Of a stretch of 9,374 nucleotides of DNA, positions 1 through 6,572 are shown in pieces. Location of the stretch: contig JASHUV010000202.1 in assembly GCA_030039825.1 (NCBI GenBank), positions 1 to 9,374 on the forward strand, read 5' to 3'. The first letter of the stretch is position 1. The number at the start of each line of letters is the position of its first letter. The notes under the pieces were generated by a model. The model was not told the origin of the DNA, ran no database searches, and saw only the letters and a program-made list of their open reading frames with translations. Origin of the DNA: Thermoplasmata archaeon. Lineage in GTDB: Archaea > Thermoplasmatota > Thermoplasmata > Lutacidiplasmatales > UBA184. The position numbers and the translations under genes are program-made.

Positions 1-281
1 GGCACCACGGCGATGGCGCGGGGCGGGGCGCTCGCCCGCCGGGCGGCGTCGGCGACCCACCGGACCGGCCGGGGCGTGCCGGTCGGGGCCTCGCCCGACT
101 CGACGAAGACCGGGAAGGCGCGCCGGGGGACGCCGGATTCCTGGACCCAGAACTCGGGGGCGTCCGTCGGGCTCGGGAGGAGCGGCGGGATCCGGGCGAA
201 GCCGAGCCGGGCGAGCGCGGCCTCGGCGAGCCTTAGGCTCGGGGGCGCGGGGGGAGCGGGCGGGGAGGAGCGCGCGGCCAT
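1..281 (-). CDS. Unrecognised protein, N-terminal part only (runs off left edge)
   Basis: I do not recognise this protein. The frame opens with ATG at 281 and stays open for 93 codons to the window edge. After a Pro/Ala-rich N-terminus (residues 1-15) it continues with an apparently soluble segment: SLRLAEAALARLGFARIP at 15-32, then APEFWVQESG (41-50) and FPVFVE (56-61), and RWVADAARRAS (74-84). The alternating hydrophobic and charged pattern looks like a folded cytosolic protein rather than a membrane protein. It follows ctaB by 58 bp on the same strand. No clear Shine-Dalgarno site precedes the ATG, but an AT-rich patch (TTATCC, about 312-307) lies roughly 28 bp upstream, a spacing that could fit a leaderless archaeal transcript. 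It may therefore have its own promoter. The opposite-strand frame over 13-312 has Arg/Gly-rich composition typical of an antisense shadow. Confidence 0.6.
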   Translation of the reverse strand, partial: MAARSSPPAPPAPPSLRLAEAALARLGFARIPPLLPSPTDAPEFWVQESGVPRRAFPVFVESGEAPTGTPRPVRWVADAARRASAPPRAIAVV

Positions 282-339
282 CCGAGGAGAACCACCGGGT
301 CGGAGCGGATAAGCTCGCCGCCGAGGCGCCGACCCGCGG

Positions 340-1272
340 TCACGGGAGGATCCGGATCAGGCCGAAGTTGACGACGAGAGCGACGAGCACGGCGAGCAGG
401 TACGGGCCGGAGTAGAGGAACCCCCGGCGCGCGATCCGACGCTCGAAGGAGCTCCAGAGCGGCGCCGTGACCACGACGAACCCGACGGCGGCGACGGCGA
501 GGGCGACGGCCACCGGCCAGCGGATCGGCGCGGCGAGGATGACGAGGACGCTCGCGGGGAGGAGGAGCGCCGCCGAGACGACGACGACCTTCGCCGAGTA
601 GGCGGGGTCCTCCATCTTGGGGAGCATCGGGAGGCCCGCCGCCGCGTAATCGGATCGGAGCATCAGCGCGAGGCTCCAGAAGTGGGGGGGCGTCCAGAGG
701 AAGACGAGGAGGGCGAGCGCGAGGGCGCCGTCCGTCCAGCTCCCCACCGCCGCGGCGCTCCCCGCGAGCACGGGGGCGCTCCCGGCGAAGCCTCCGATGA
801 CGATGTTCCAGCTCGTCCGGCGCTTGAGCCAGGCCGTGTAGACGACGACGTAGGTGAGCCCGCCGAGGAGGATCGAGAACCCCGTCAGCGGGTTGATCAG
901 GAGGGCGGCGGCGGCGACCCCGGCCGCCGAGAGCAGGAGGCCCAGGAGCGCCGCGACGGCCTCCGGGGCGATCCGGGCGGAGGGGAGCGGGCGGCCCCGC
1001 GTCCTCTTCATCCGGGCGTCGAGGTCCCGGTCGAGGTAGTGGTTCAGCATCGCGGCGCCGGCGGAGGCGCTCGCGCCACAGACGACGAGGAGGAGGAGGC
1101 GGGTGAGGTCGACCGAACGGGGATCGGCGACGAAGTAGCCGCCCACCGCCACGAGGACGATGAGGCCGGTGATCCCGGGCTTCGCGAGGGTCAGGAGGTC
1201 CCGACCGAGCGAGCGTTCGGGGGCCGGGGCGGAAGGGTCCGCCGGCTCCGCCGCCGAGGGAACGGCGCTCAC
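340..1272 (-). CDS. ctaB: Protoheme IX farnesyltransferase (heme O synthase), UbiA family
   Basis: This integral membrane prenyltransferase adds a farnesyl group from farnesyl diphosphate to heme b, giving heme O, the precursor of heme A. The 310-aa protein has a 20-residue Ala/Pro-rich N-terminus, then LAKPGITGL (29-37) as in CtaB proteins. The first Asp-rich prenyl-diphosphate motif is N77, D81, D83 and D85 in NHYLDRDLDARMKRTRGRP (77-95). The second conserved block is TPPHFWSLAL (194-203) with D208. About eight or nine hydrophobic helices follow the usual pattern, and the length is normal for the family. The start chosen is GTG at 1272, overlapping the ctaA stop as GTGA, because conserved sequence begins soon after it. 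The frame is open further upstream to 1728, but that part is a shadow of ctaA. The overlap implies translational coupling with ctaA, which supplies the next enzyme of the same pathway. Confidence 0.96.
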   Translation of the reverse strand: MSAVPSAAEPADPSAPAPERSLGRDLLTLAKPGITGLIVLVAVGGYFVADPRSVDLTRLLLLVVCGASASAGAAMLNHYLDRDLDARMKRTRGRPLPSARIAPEAVAALLGLLLSAAGVAAAALLINPLTGFSILLGGLTYVVVYTAWLKRRTSWNIVIGGFAGSAPVLAGSAAAVGSWTDGALALALLVFLWTPPHFWSLALMLRSDYAAAGLPMLPKMEDPAYSAKVVVVSAALLLPASVLVILAAPIRWPVAVALAVAAVGFVVVTAPLWSSFERRIARRGFLYSGPYLLAVLVALVVNFGLIRILP

Positions 1273-1853
1273 CGGTCGGGCGCCCAGGGAGTCGTCCCGG
1301 GGACCGGGGGAGACGGCCTCCCGGCGGGAGCCGCCCGGGCCGGGCCCTCCGGAGGGATCGGGGACTCGCCGGAGGCGCGCCAGGCCCGGTCGATCCAGCG
1401 CCGGGGGATCTCCCGGAGGTTCGCGAGCACGACGAGGAGGAGGAGGAGGCCGAAGAGGACCGTCGCGAGCCCGAAGTGGACGAGCACGTCGACGATGGCG
1501 AGCTGGCTCTCGATGATCAGGCCGCCGATCATCGCGAGGATGACGACGAGCCCGAGCGCGACGACGGCGAGGCTCCGAAGGACCGGCCGCCGGGCCTCCC
1601 AGATGACGCCGACGATGGCGAGCGCGAGGACGGTGAGGCCGAGGGCGAAGGCGGAGAGCCGGTGGCTCCACTCGATCCCGGCCGCTCCGGCGAGCGGCCC
1701 GAGGAGCGCCCCGTGGCAGGTGGGCCAATCGGGGCAGGAGAGGCCGGCCCCGGAGGCGATGACGTTGCCGCCGAGCAGCATCGTGAGGTAGGTCATGCCG
1801 AGCGCGGCGAACGTCAGGGCGCGGAAGATCCGATGGCCGGTGAGCGCCTTCAC
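1269..1853 (-). CDS. ctaA: Heme A synthase, compact four-helix type
   Basis: CtaA oxidises the C8 methyl of heme O to the formyl group of heme A, the cofactor of aa3-type oxidases. The protein has 194 aa, against about 300 aa and eight helices in bacterial CtaA. It shows four hydrophobic helices (about 12-34, 65-86, 94-116, 122-146), matching the half-size form known from Aeropyrum. Conserved residues are present: the cysteine pair C40 and C46 in the first extracytoplasmic loop (SCPDWPTCHG), E61 and H64 (EWSHR), corresponding to the Bacillus ExxH site, and H126 (VHFG) as the second heme-ligand histidine. Residues about 150-194 form a Pro/Ala/Arg-rich tail with no motif. The GTG start at 1853 is supported by GGGGAGGA at 1868-1861, 7 nt upstream. 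It lies 25 bp after the oxidase subunit I gene and overlaps ctaB by 4 bp. A compact CtaA presumably works as a dimer; that is inference. Confidence 0.94.
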   Translation of the reverse strand: MKALTGHRIFRALTFAALGMTYLTMLLGGNVIASGAGLSCPDWPTCHGALLGPLAGAAGIEWSHRLSAFALGLTVLALAIVGVIWEARRPVLRSLAVVALGLVVILAMIGGLIIESQLAIVDVLVHFGLATVLFGLLLLLVVLANLREIPRRWIDRAWRASGESPIPPEGPARAAPAGRPSPPVPGTTPWAPDR

Positions 1854-1878
1854 CTTCCCGTCCTCCCCGTCCGGCGGC

Positions 1879-3564
1879 CTACGCGTCGCTCGTCGCGCTG
1901 ATGGCCGGCGTCGGTCCCGGGCGCGGGGCCGGCGTCGTCAGCGGCAGCGGTCCGGTGATGTCGCTCGGGGCCGGTTCGCCCCACGGGTCCTCCGTGGTCA
2001 CCCGGCGACCGGCGTAGTAGGAGTAGATCATGTTGAACGCGAAGAAGAGCTGGCCGATCCCGAGGATGTAGGCGCCGAGCGTCGAGAGGAAGTTGAGCGC
2101 CTGGAAGTTCCCCGTCCAGAGGTAGGTGTAGACGCGCCGCGGCATCCCCTCGGCCCCGAGGATGAACATCGGGAAGAGGAGGAGGTTCACGCCGACGTAG
2201 GAGAGCAGGAAGTGGACGTGGGCGAGGGGCTGGCTGTACCACCGGCCCGTCCAGATCGGGTAGTAGAAGTAGATCCCCGCGAAGATCGCCATCATCGTCC
2301 CGCCGAGGATGACGTAGTGGAAGTGGGCGACGACGAAGTACGTCGCGTGGTAGAGGTAGTCGATCGGGATCGATGCGAGGAGGAGCCCGGAGAGACCTCC
2401 GATCACGAACCCGGTGATGAAGGCGACGCAGAACCACATCGGGGTCGCCATCCAGATCCGCCCGCCCCAGAGCGTGGCGATCCAGTTGAACGTCTTCACC
2501 GCCGACGGGACGGCGATCGCCATCGTGGAGAGCATGAACACGAACCGCACGTCCGTGGAGATGCCCGTCGTGAACATGTGGTGCTCCCAGACGGCGAAGG
2601 AGAGGACGGCGAAGACCCCGAGGGCGATGACCATCGCCCCGTACCCGAAGATGTCCTTGCGCGCGAGCTTCGGGATGATCGTCGAGACGAGGCCGAAGGC
2701 CGGCAGGACCATGACGTAGACCTCCGGATGCGCGAAGAACCAGAACATGTTCTGGTAGAGGAGCGCCCCGCCGAGCGGGGTCCCGTTCACCGAGGCGAGG
2801 ATGTGGGTGCCGAAGTTCCGGTCGGAGAGGACGAACGTCAGCGCGATGGAGAGCGACGGGAGCGCGAAGAGGAGGAGGACGGAGTTGACGAACGTCGACC
2901 AGACGAAGAGCGGCATGTTCCAGTACTCGACGCCGGGCGCGCGGTGCTTGATGATCGTGACGATGAAGTTGATCGCCCCCAGCATCGAGGAGGCGGAGAG
3001 GATGTGGAGGCCGAGCACCCAGAGGTCGATCCCGTACGGGTTCGACGGGTCGACCTGGAGGGAGAGCGGGACGTACCCCGTCCACCCCGCGTTCGCGTTC
3101 GAGAGGATGAGGATGATCCCGGCGACGGGGATCATCCAAAAGGCGATGGCGTTGATCCTCGGGAGGGCCATCTCCTTCGCCCCGATCATCGACGGGACGA
3201 GGTAGTTGCCGAACCCTGCCAGGACCGGGATGACGAACATGAAGATCATCAGCGTCCCGTGCATCGTGAACAGCGTCGAGTAGACGTCCGGCGTGATGCC
3301 GAGGGTCGTCTGGGGATCGAGGCCGAGGCCCTGGACCGTGCCGAGGTCGGTCCGGATCAGGACGGCGTAGATCCCGCCGATGAAGAAGAAGATGAGACCG
3401 GTGACGATGTACATCAGGCCGATCTTCTTGTGATCGGTCGTGAAGAGCCACTTGCGCGCGGTCCGGACGAACCACTCGCCCTTGTAGCTCAGCACGCCGA
3501 GGGCGAACGCGCCCACCGCGACCATCAGGGCGATCTCGGCGATCGGCGTCGTCAGGTCGGCCAT
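1879..3564 (-). CDS. coxA: Heme-copper oxidase subunit I (aa3 type, A family)
   Basis: This is the catalytic subunit of the terminal oxidase, reducing oxygen to water at a heme-CuB centre and pumping protons. The protein has 561 aa. Low-spin heme ligands are H102 (MHGTLMIF) and H416; H414 binds the high-spin heme (VVAHFHYV, 411-418). CuB ligands are H279, H328 and H329 ([15 protein letters not shown]), with Y283 placed for the His-Tyr cross-link. E281 in HPEVY and K357 (PSAVKTFNW) are the A1-type channel residues. MPRR (474-477) supplies the propionate arginines. Two deviations: the usual D-channel Asp (GAPDM) is E131 (GAKEM), and the Asp after H406, a magnesium ligand in mitochondrial oxidase, is A407. 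A hydrophobic helix at about 7-26 precedes the canonical twelve, and the C-terminus (about 522-561) is Pro/Thr-rich; there is no subunit III fusion. The ATG at 3564 follows a long purine run. It probably receives electrons from the adjacent Rieske/cytochrome b complex. Subunit II is not encoded here. Confidence 0.97.
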   Translation of the reverse strand: MADLTTPIAEIALMVAVGAFALGVLSYKGEWFVRTARKWLFTTDHKKIGLMYIVTGLIFFFIGGIYAVLIRTDLGTVQGLGLDPQTTLGITPDVYSTLFTMHGTLMIFMFVIPVLAGFGNYLVPSMIGAKEMALPRINAIAFWMIPVAGIILILSNANAGWTGYVPLSLQVDPSNPYGIDLWVLGLHILSASSMLGAINFIVTIIKHRAPGVEYWNMPLFVWSTFVNSVLLLFALPSLSIALTFVLSDRNFGTHILASVNGTPLGGALLYQNMFWFFAHPEVYVMVLPAFGLVSTIIPKLARKDIFGYGAMVIALGVFAVLSFAVWEHHMFTTGISTDVRFVFMLSTMAIAVPSAVKTFNWIATLWGGRIWMATPMWFCVAFITGFVIGGLSGLLLASIPIDYLYHATYFVVAHFHYVILGGTMMAIFAGIYFYYPIWTGRWYSQPLAHVHFLLSYVGVNLLLFPMFILGAEGMPRRVYTYLWTGNFQALNFLSTLGAYILGIGQLFFAFNMIYSYYAGRRVTTEDPWGEPAPSDITGPLPLTTPAPRPGPTPAISATSDA

Positions 3565-3589
3565 CTTCGATCCCTCTCCCCTCTCTCCC

Positions 3590-3961
3590 CTAGCTCACGA
3601 GCGTCGCGATGACGTAGGCGATCCCGGCGCCGACGGCGACGACGATGAGGACCTTGATCGCGAGCGCGAGGCCCCGGTCGGTCACCATCGCCGGCACCGG
3701 GGCCCGCACCCGCCGGCCCTCGGGCCAGACCCGGTAGGTCCGGTCCACGAGGTGGACGAGCATCCCCGCGGCGAGGAACATCAGGGCGACGGAGAGTCCG
3801 AACGACTCCTCCACCCCGGGGCCCACGAGCGGGCCGAGTCGGATCGCGTAGACGATCATGACCGCGATGACGACGAGCATCAGGACGGCGATGGCGCGGT
3901 AGTAGGCGAGGACCCGCGCCTGGGCCGCCGAGGCGAGGGCCTCCGGGCTCCTCTCACTCAA
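3590..3961 (-). CDS. Small three-helix membrane protein, candidate respiratory-complex subunit
   Basis: I do not recognise a named family. The 123-aa protein has three predicted membrane helices (about 20-41, 53-73, 98-120) with short loops. The segment after helix 2 is basic (D73, R74, then [11 protein letters not shown], 78-88). The TTG start at 3961 is preferred because an excellent Shine-Dalgarno sequence, GGGAGGTG at 3976-3969, sits 7 nt upstream; no ATG or GTG in this frame is as well placed. The start overlaps the end of the preceding small gene by 8 bp, and the gene ends 25 bp before oxidase subunit I. Helix 2 and its flank (GMLVHLVDR then V-W-P and VR) resemble the same region of the 87-aa neighbour (GMLYRIDR then V-P and VR), which suggests a duplicated pair with an extra C-terminal helix here. 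A role as an accessory subunit or assembly factor of the bc-oxidase complex is inferred from position only. Confidence 0.85.
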   Translation of the reverse strand: MSERSPEALASAAQARVLAYYRAIAVLMLVVIAVMIVYAIRLGPLVGPGVEESFGLSVALMFLAAGMLVHLVDRTYRVWPEGRRVRAPVPAMVTDRGLALAIKVLIVVAVGAGIAYVIATLVS

Positions 3962-4217
3962 AGAGGCGCACCTCCCGGTGGGGGACGCCGCGGAGCCGGT
4001 CGATCCGATAGAGCATGCCGGTGAGGAGGAGGAGGGCGATGACGGTCACGAACCCCCCGCCGATCGCCGCGGGGAGGTAGGGGAGGAGCTTCCCCCCGAG
4101 GACGCCGAGCACGCCGTAGACGACGAACGCCGACGCGGCGGTGCCGATCGTCAGGAGGAGGGCGAGGACGCCCCAGAGCCACCCCGTCCGATAGACGGGC
4201 GCCGCGGGCTCACTCAT
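3954..4217 (-). CDS. Small two-helix membrane protein, candidate respiratory-complex subunit
   Basis: This 87-aa membrane protein has no family I can name. Two hydrophobic helices (about 13-36 and 50-70) are joined by a short loop with GGKLLPYLP (41-49), and the charged tail [17 protein letters not shown] (71-87) probably faces the cytoplasm by the positive-inside rule. The ATG at 4217 lies inside the last codons of cytochrome b (8-bp overlap), with GGAGGT at 4231-4226 located 8 nt upstream. Its own stop is overlapped by the next small gene. Tight sandwiching between cytochrome b and oxidase subunit I points to a structural or assembly role in that respiratory complex. Haloarchaeal bc gene clusters also carry small unnamed membrane proteins, but I cannot tell from sequence alone whether these are homologous. 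Confidence 0.85.
   Translation of the reverse strand: MSEPAAPVYRTGWLWGVLALLLTIGTAASAFVVYGVLGVLGGKLLPYLPAAIGGGFVTVIALLLLTGMLYRIDRLRGVPHREVRLFE
3969..3976 (-). promoter_or_regulatory. Shine-Dalgarno site deciding a TTG start
   Basis: GGGAGGTG on the minus strand lies 7 nt upstream of the TTG at 3961, inside the end of the preceding small gene. It is the strongest ribosome-binding match in this part of the cluster and is the main reason for accepting a TTG start for the 123-aa membrane protein. Confidence 0.7.
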
Positions 4218-5568
4218 GGGCGGAGACCTCCGCGCGGGCGGCCGACGGCGCGGGACGGGCCGGCGCGCTCACCGGGTAGATGCCCGGCAGTCGGTCCGTC
4301 GCGCCGACCGCCGCGAGGCGCGCCCGGTAACGGGCCCGGTAGCGGCGGTAGAAGAGCGCCACGACGAGCGCGTTGACCGCGATCGGGGGCCCGAGGATCT
4401 CGGCGACCTGCAGGGGGAGGATCTGGATGCCGGGCGTGAGACCGCCCCAGACGGTCATCGTGAGGAAGAAGGCGATCAGCGAGTTCCCGATGAACACGAA
4501 GACCGGCCGGTCCCTCGGGTGGGTGCGCGGCGAGCGGTCGAGGAAGGGCAGGAAGAGGATGTAGAGGATGATCACGGTGGAGATGCCGACGGCGAGGACC
4601 GGCGTCACGCCCTGGAAGTCGACGAGCTTGAACTCCCAGAGGAAGTACCAGTCGGGCTCGGTCACCGTCGCGGCGGCGCCCAGGTTCCCGGCGTAGGTCG
4701 GTAACTGCCAGGGCCAGAGCGCCGCGATCCCCAAGAGGACGCCGATGTAGAGCAGCGCCCACTTCGTCATGTAGAGGAAGATGTGGGGCATGAACGGGAC
4801 GTGCTTCTTGTCCTCCTCGTGGGTGTACCGTCGGCGCTGGAGCGGGTCCGACGTCGCCGGCGGGGCGATCCCGTGCGACTCGAAGAGGGCGATGTGGGCG
4901 TAGAGGAGCGCGCCGAGCGCGAGCGGGATCAGGAGGATGTGGGCCGCGAACATCCGCGATAACAGCCCCTGGCCCGTCCCGTCGGAGAGGATCAGCGGCC
5001 CGAGGAGCGGGCCGGCGTACGGCAGGCGGAGCGCGAGGACGAGCCCGACGTTCGTCGCGTTCAGCGAGATCTGGGTGTACGGGAGGAGGTAGCCCGTGAA
5101 CCCCATGCCGAGCGTCGCGAGGAGGAGGAGGGTCCCGACCATCCAGGAGAACTCGCGGGGCGCCTTGTAGACGCCGAGGTAGTAGCCCCGGAAGAAGTGG
5201 ACGATGGCGAGGAAGATCATCGCGTAGGCGCCGTAGAGGTGGCTCGAGTGGAGCAGCGATCCCATCGGGACCGAATTGATGATGTACGACGTCGAGCACC
5301 ACGCCGCCGGGGAGGCCGAGAGCGTCCCGGCGGCCTGCCCGCAGGCGAGGTAGGTCGGGTTCACGCTCGGCTGGTAGTAGAGGAGGAGCAGGAGCCCCGA
5401 GACGACCTGGTAGAGGAACGCCGTCGCGACGAACGCGCCGGTCCAGTACGACGGCTTGAACGTGAACGCCGGCTGGGGCCGGAGCGCCCACTTGGGCATC
5501 CCCGTCCGGTCCTCGACGAACCCCCAGAGCTGGTTGAGGGTGCGGTTGAACCAGCGCTCGAACCCCAT
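4210..5568 (-). CDS. Cytochrome b (full-length b6/subunit IV-type) of a bc complex
   Basis: This diheme membrane subunit of a quinol-oxidising bc complex works with the Rieske protein encoded 12 bp upstream. The 452-aa protein contains both the N-terminal diheme half and the C-terminal half (subunit IV equivalent) in one chain, with about eight helices (42-65, 110-131, 143-165, 208-228, 264-284, 325-341, 356-376, 390-407). Heme histidines are H110 and H124 in helix B (spacing 14) and H210 and H225 in helix D. The helix-D spacing of 15 is the b6-type spacing rather than the mitochondrial 14. The Qo-site motif reads PDWY (305-308) instead of PEWY. Residues about 425-452 are a Pro/Ala-rich tail. 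The ATG at 5568 is preceded by GGAGGAGGGAGG (5580-5569). Loop 66-100 contains C76 and C91, which could pair as a disulfide if external; this is inference. petB and qcrB are the usual symbols for this class. Confidence 0.96.
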   Translation of the reverse strand: MGFERWFNRTLNQLWGFVEDRTGMPKWALRPQPAFTFKPSYWTGAFVATAFLYQVVSGLLLLLYYQPSVNPTYLACGQAAGTLSASPAAWCSTSYIINSVPMGSLLHSSHLYGAYAMIFLAIVHFFRGYYLGVYKAPREFSWMVGTLLLLATLGMGFTGYLLPYTQISLNATNVGLVLALRLPYAGPLLGPLILSDGTGQGLLSRMFAAHILLIPLALGALLYAHIALFESHGIAPPATSDPLQRRRYTHEEDKKHVPFMPHIFLYMTKWALLYIGVLLGIAALWPWQLPTYAGNLGAAATVTEPDWYFLWEFKLVDFQGVTPVLAVGISTVIILYILFLPFLDRSPRTHPRDRPVFVFIGNSLIAFFLTMTVWGGLTPGIQILPLQVAEILGPPIAVNALVVALFYRRYRARYRARLAAVGATDRLPGIYPVSAPARPAPSAARAEVSAHE

Positions 5569-5580
5569 CCTCCCTCCTCC

Positions 5581-6348
5581 TCACGACGGGAAGTTGCACA
5601 GCCGCGTCGGCGACTGCTTCGTCAGCTGGGACTGGGTCCCCACGCCGTAGTCGCCCGTGAGCGTCGAGAGGTGGCCGTTGACCGGGGGACCGACCTCGGT
5701 AACGGCGTAGATCGTGTCGTCGGAGGTGTCCCACTGGAGGATCACCTGGGGGAGCGGGAGGACGGCCGGGCCGGTCAGGTTCGCCGCGCCGTTCGTCGGG
5801 TCGTAGGTCGAACCGTGGCAGGTGCAGTGGATGTAGAAGGTGTGGCCGCCGGGGGTCTGCGGGCAGGTCCCGGGCGGGAAGAAGTTGATCGCCGGCGCGG
5901 GGCAGCCGAGGTGCTGGCAGATCGCCGAGAAGGCGACGATCGAGCTCTGGTGGCCGATCCCGTTCTTGACGTTCGTCGCGCCGACGCCGCCCGGCGTCGC
6001 CGGGGCGAGGTTGATCAGGAAGTTCGGCTCGTTCCCGAGGGGGTAGTTGAACAGGATCACATCGTCGGTGAGGACGTTGTACTCCGCCTCGACCTTGGTG
6101 ACGGTGAGGGGGGACCCGTCGAGGTCGAGGAGCTGGACCTTCGGGAAGGACGCGAGCCCGACGGACGGCGGCTGGACGTACTGGAAGGCGCCGGCGCCGA
6201 GGCCCCCGCCCGCGGCGCCGACGAGGCCGGCGACGGCGAGGAGCTTCAGCACGTTGCGCTTGGTCTCGTCGACCTCCTTGGGGGGCTCGGTCGGGGCCGC
6301 GTAGCGGTGGAGCTGGCCCGGCCGCATCGCGAGCCCGGCGGGCGCCAC
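5581..6348 (-). CDS. Rieske [2Fe-2S] protein with Tat-like signal anchor
   Basis: This high-potential iron-sulfur subunit of the bc complex takes an electron from quinol at the Qo site. Box 1 is CQHLGC (144-149) and box 2 is CTCHGS (175-180). By homology C144, H146, C175 and H178 hold the cluster and C149-C177 form the disulfide. S180 and Y182, which raise the potential in well-studied Rieske proteins, are both present. The usual Pro of CPCHG is T176. Residues 29-35 (TKRNVLK) followed by a hydrophobic stretch (36-56) form a Tat-type signal anchor in which the first Arg is Lys. About 25 residues separate the boxes and include an extra C162; another Cys is C251. The start is uncertain: GTG at 6348 gives 255 aa, ATG at 6327 gives 248 aa, and neither has a clear Shine-Dalgarno site. 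The Tat genes just upstream supply its likely export route. Confidence 0.95.
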   Translation of the reverse strand: MAPAGLAMRPGQLHRYAAPTEPPKEVDETKRNVLKLLAVAGLVGAAGGGLGAGAFQYVQPPSVGLASFPKVQLLDLDGSPLTVTKVEAEYNVLTDDVILFNYPLGNEPNFLINLAPATPGGVGATNVKNGIGHQSSIVAFSAICQHLGCPAPAINFFPPGTCPQTPGGHTFYIHCTCHGSTYDPTNGAANLTGPAVLPLPQVILQWDTSDDTIYAVTEVGPPVNGHLSTLTGDYGVGTQSQLTKQSPTRLCNFPS

Positions 6349-6386
6349 GGAGCGCGGGCAGAACCCGCCCGGGCTTCCGAGCGCCG

Positions 6387-6572
6387 TCAGAGCGTCCTCC
6401 CGGTCGTGTCGACCATCGGGTCGTCGGGGATCGACGGGTCGGGGGTCGTCGCCTGGCCGGGAAGCTCGGCCGCGTCGCTCCCGTGGTAGATCGCCCAGGT
6501 GATGGCGATCCCGGCGAGCGTGGAGAGCACCTCCGTGAGCTCGACCATCTGGTCGATCGTGAGGACCGTCAC
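6387..6572 (-). CDS. Small 61-aa protein of unknown function
   Basis: A short gene I do not recognise. It starts with GTG at 6572, overlapping the stop of the TatA-like gene as GTGA, and has GGGGGTG at 6587-6581, 8 nt upstream, so translational coupling is likely. The frame is open further upstream to 6647, but that stretch overlaps the TatA-like gene and is poorly protein-like. The protein begins VTVLTIDQMVELTEVLSTLA and has one weakly hydrophobic segment (about 14-33, ending ITWAIYHG) followed by an acidic, Pro/Thr-rich tail (38-61). It could be a single-pass or membrane-associated peptide. It ends 38 bp before the Rieske start. Its place between Tat genes and the Rieske gene suggests a link to either, but nothing in the sequence decides which. 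Confidence 0.65.
   Translation of the reverse strand: MTVLTIDQMVELTEVLSTLAGIAITWAIYHGSDAAELPGQATTPDPSIPDDPMVDTTGRTL

Noticed and set aside
1430..1460. Repeated GAGGAG units
   Set aside because: These are runs of CTC leucine codons on the minus strand inside the fourth helix of CtaA, not an independent repeat element.
1273..1728. Upstream extension of the ctaB frame
   Set aside because: The extra 152 codons overlap ctaA in another frame and are Arg/Pro-rich without family similarity; the GTG at 1272 gives a normal-length protein.
1795..3612. A 605-codon open frame on the plus strand
   Set aside because: It lies antisense to oxidase subunit I, is extremely rich in Arg, Glu and Asp, and has no recognisable domains. 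Long antisense frames are expected in GC-rich coding DNA.
4214..5734. A 506-codon alternative frame over cytochrome b
   Set aside because: Its composition is that of a shadow frame, and the heme histidines and Qo motif are in the other frame.
6354..6368. Short hairpin GCGGG-loop-CCCGC before the Rieske gene
   Set aside because: A 5-bp GC stem without a T-run is common by chance at this base composition and is too weak to call a terminator or processing site.
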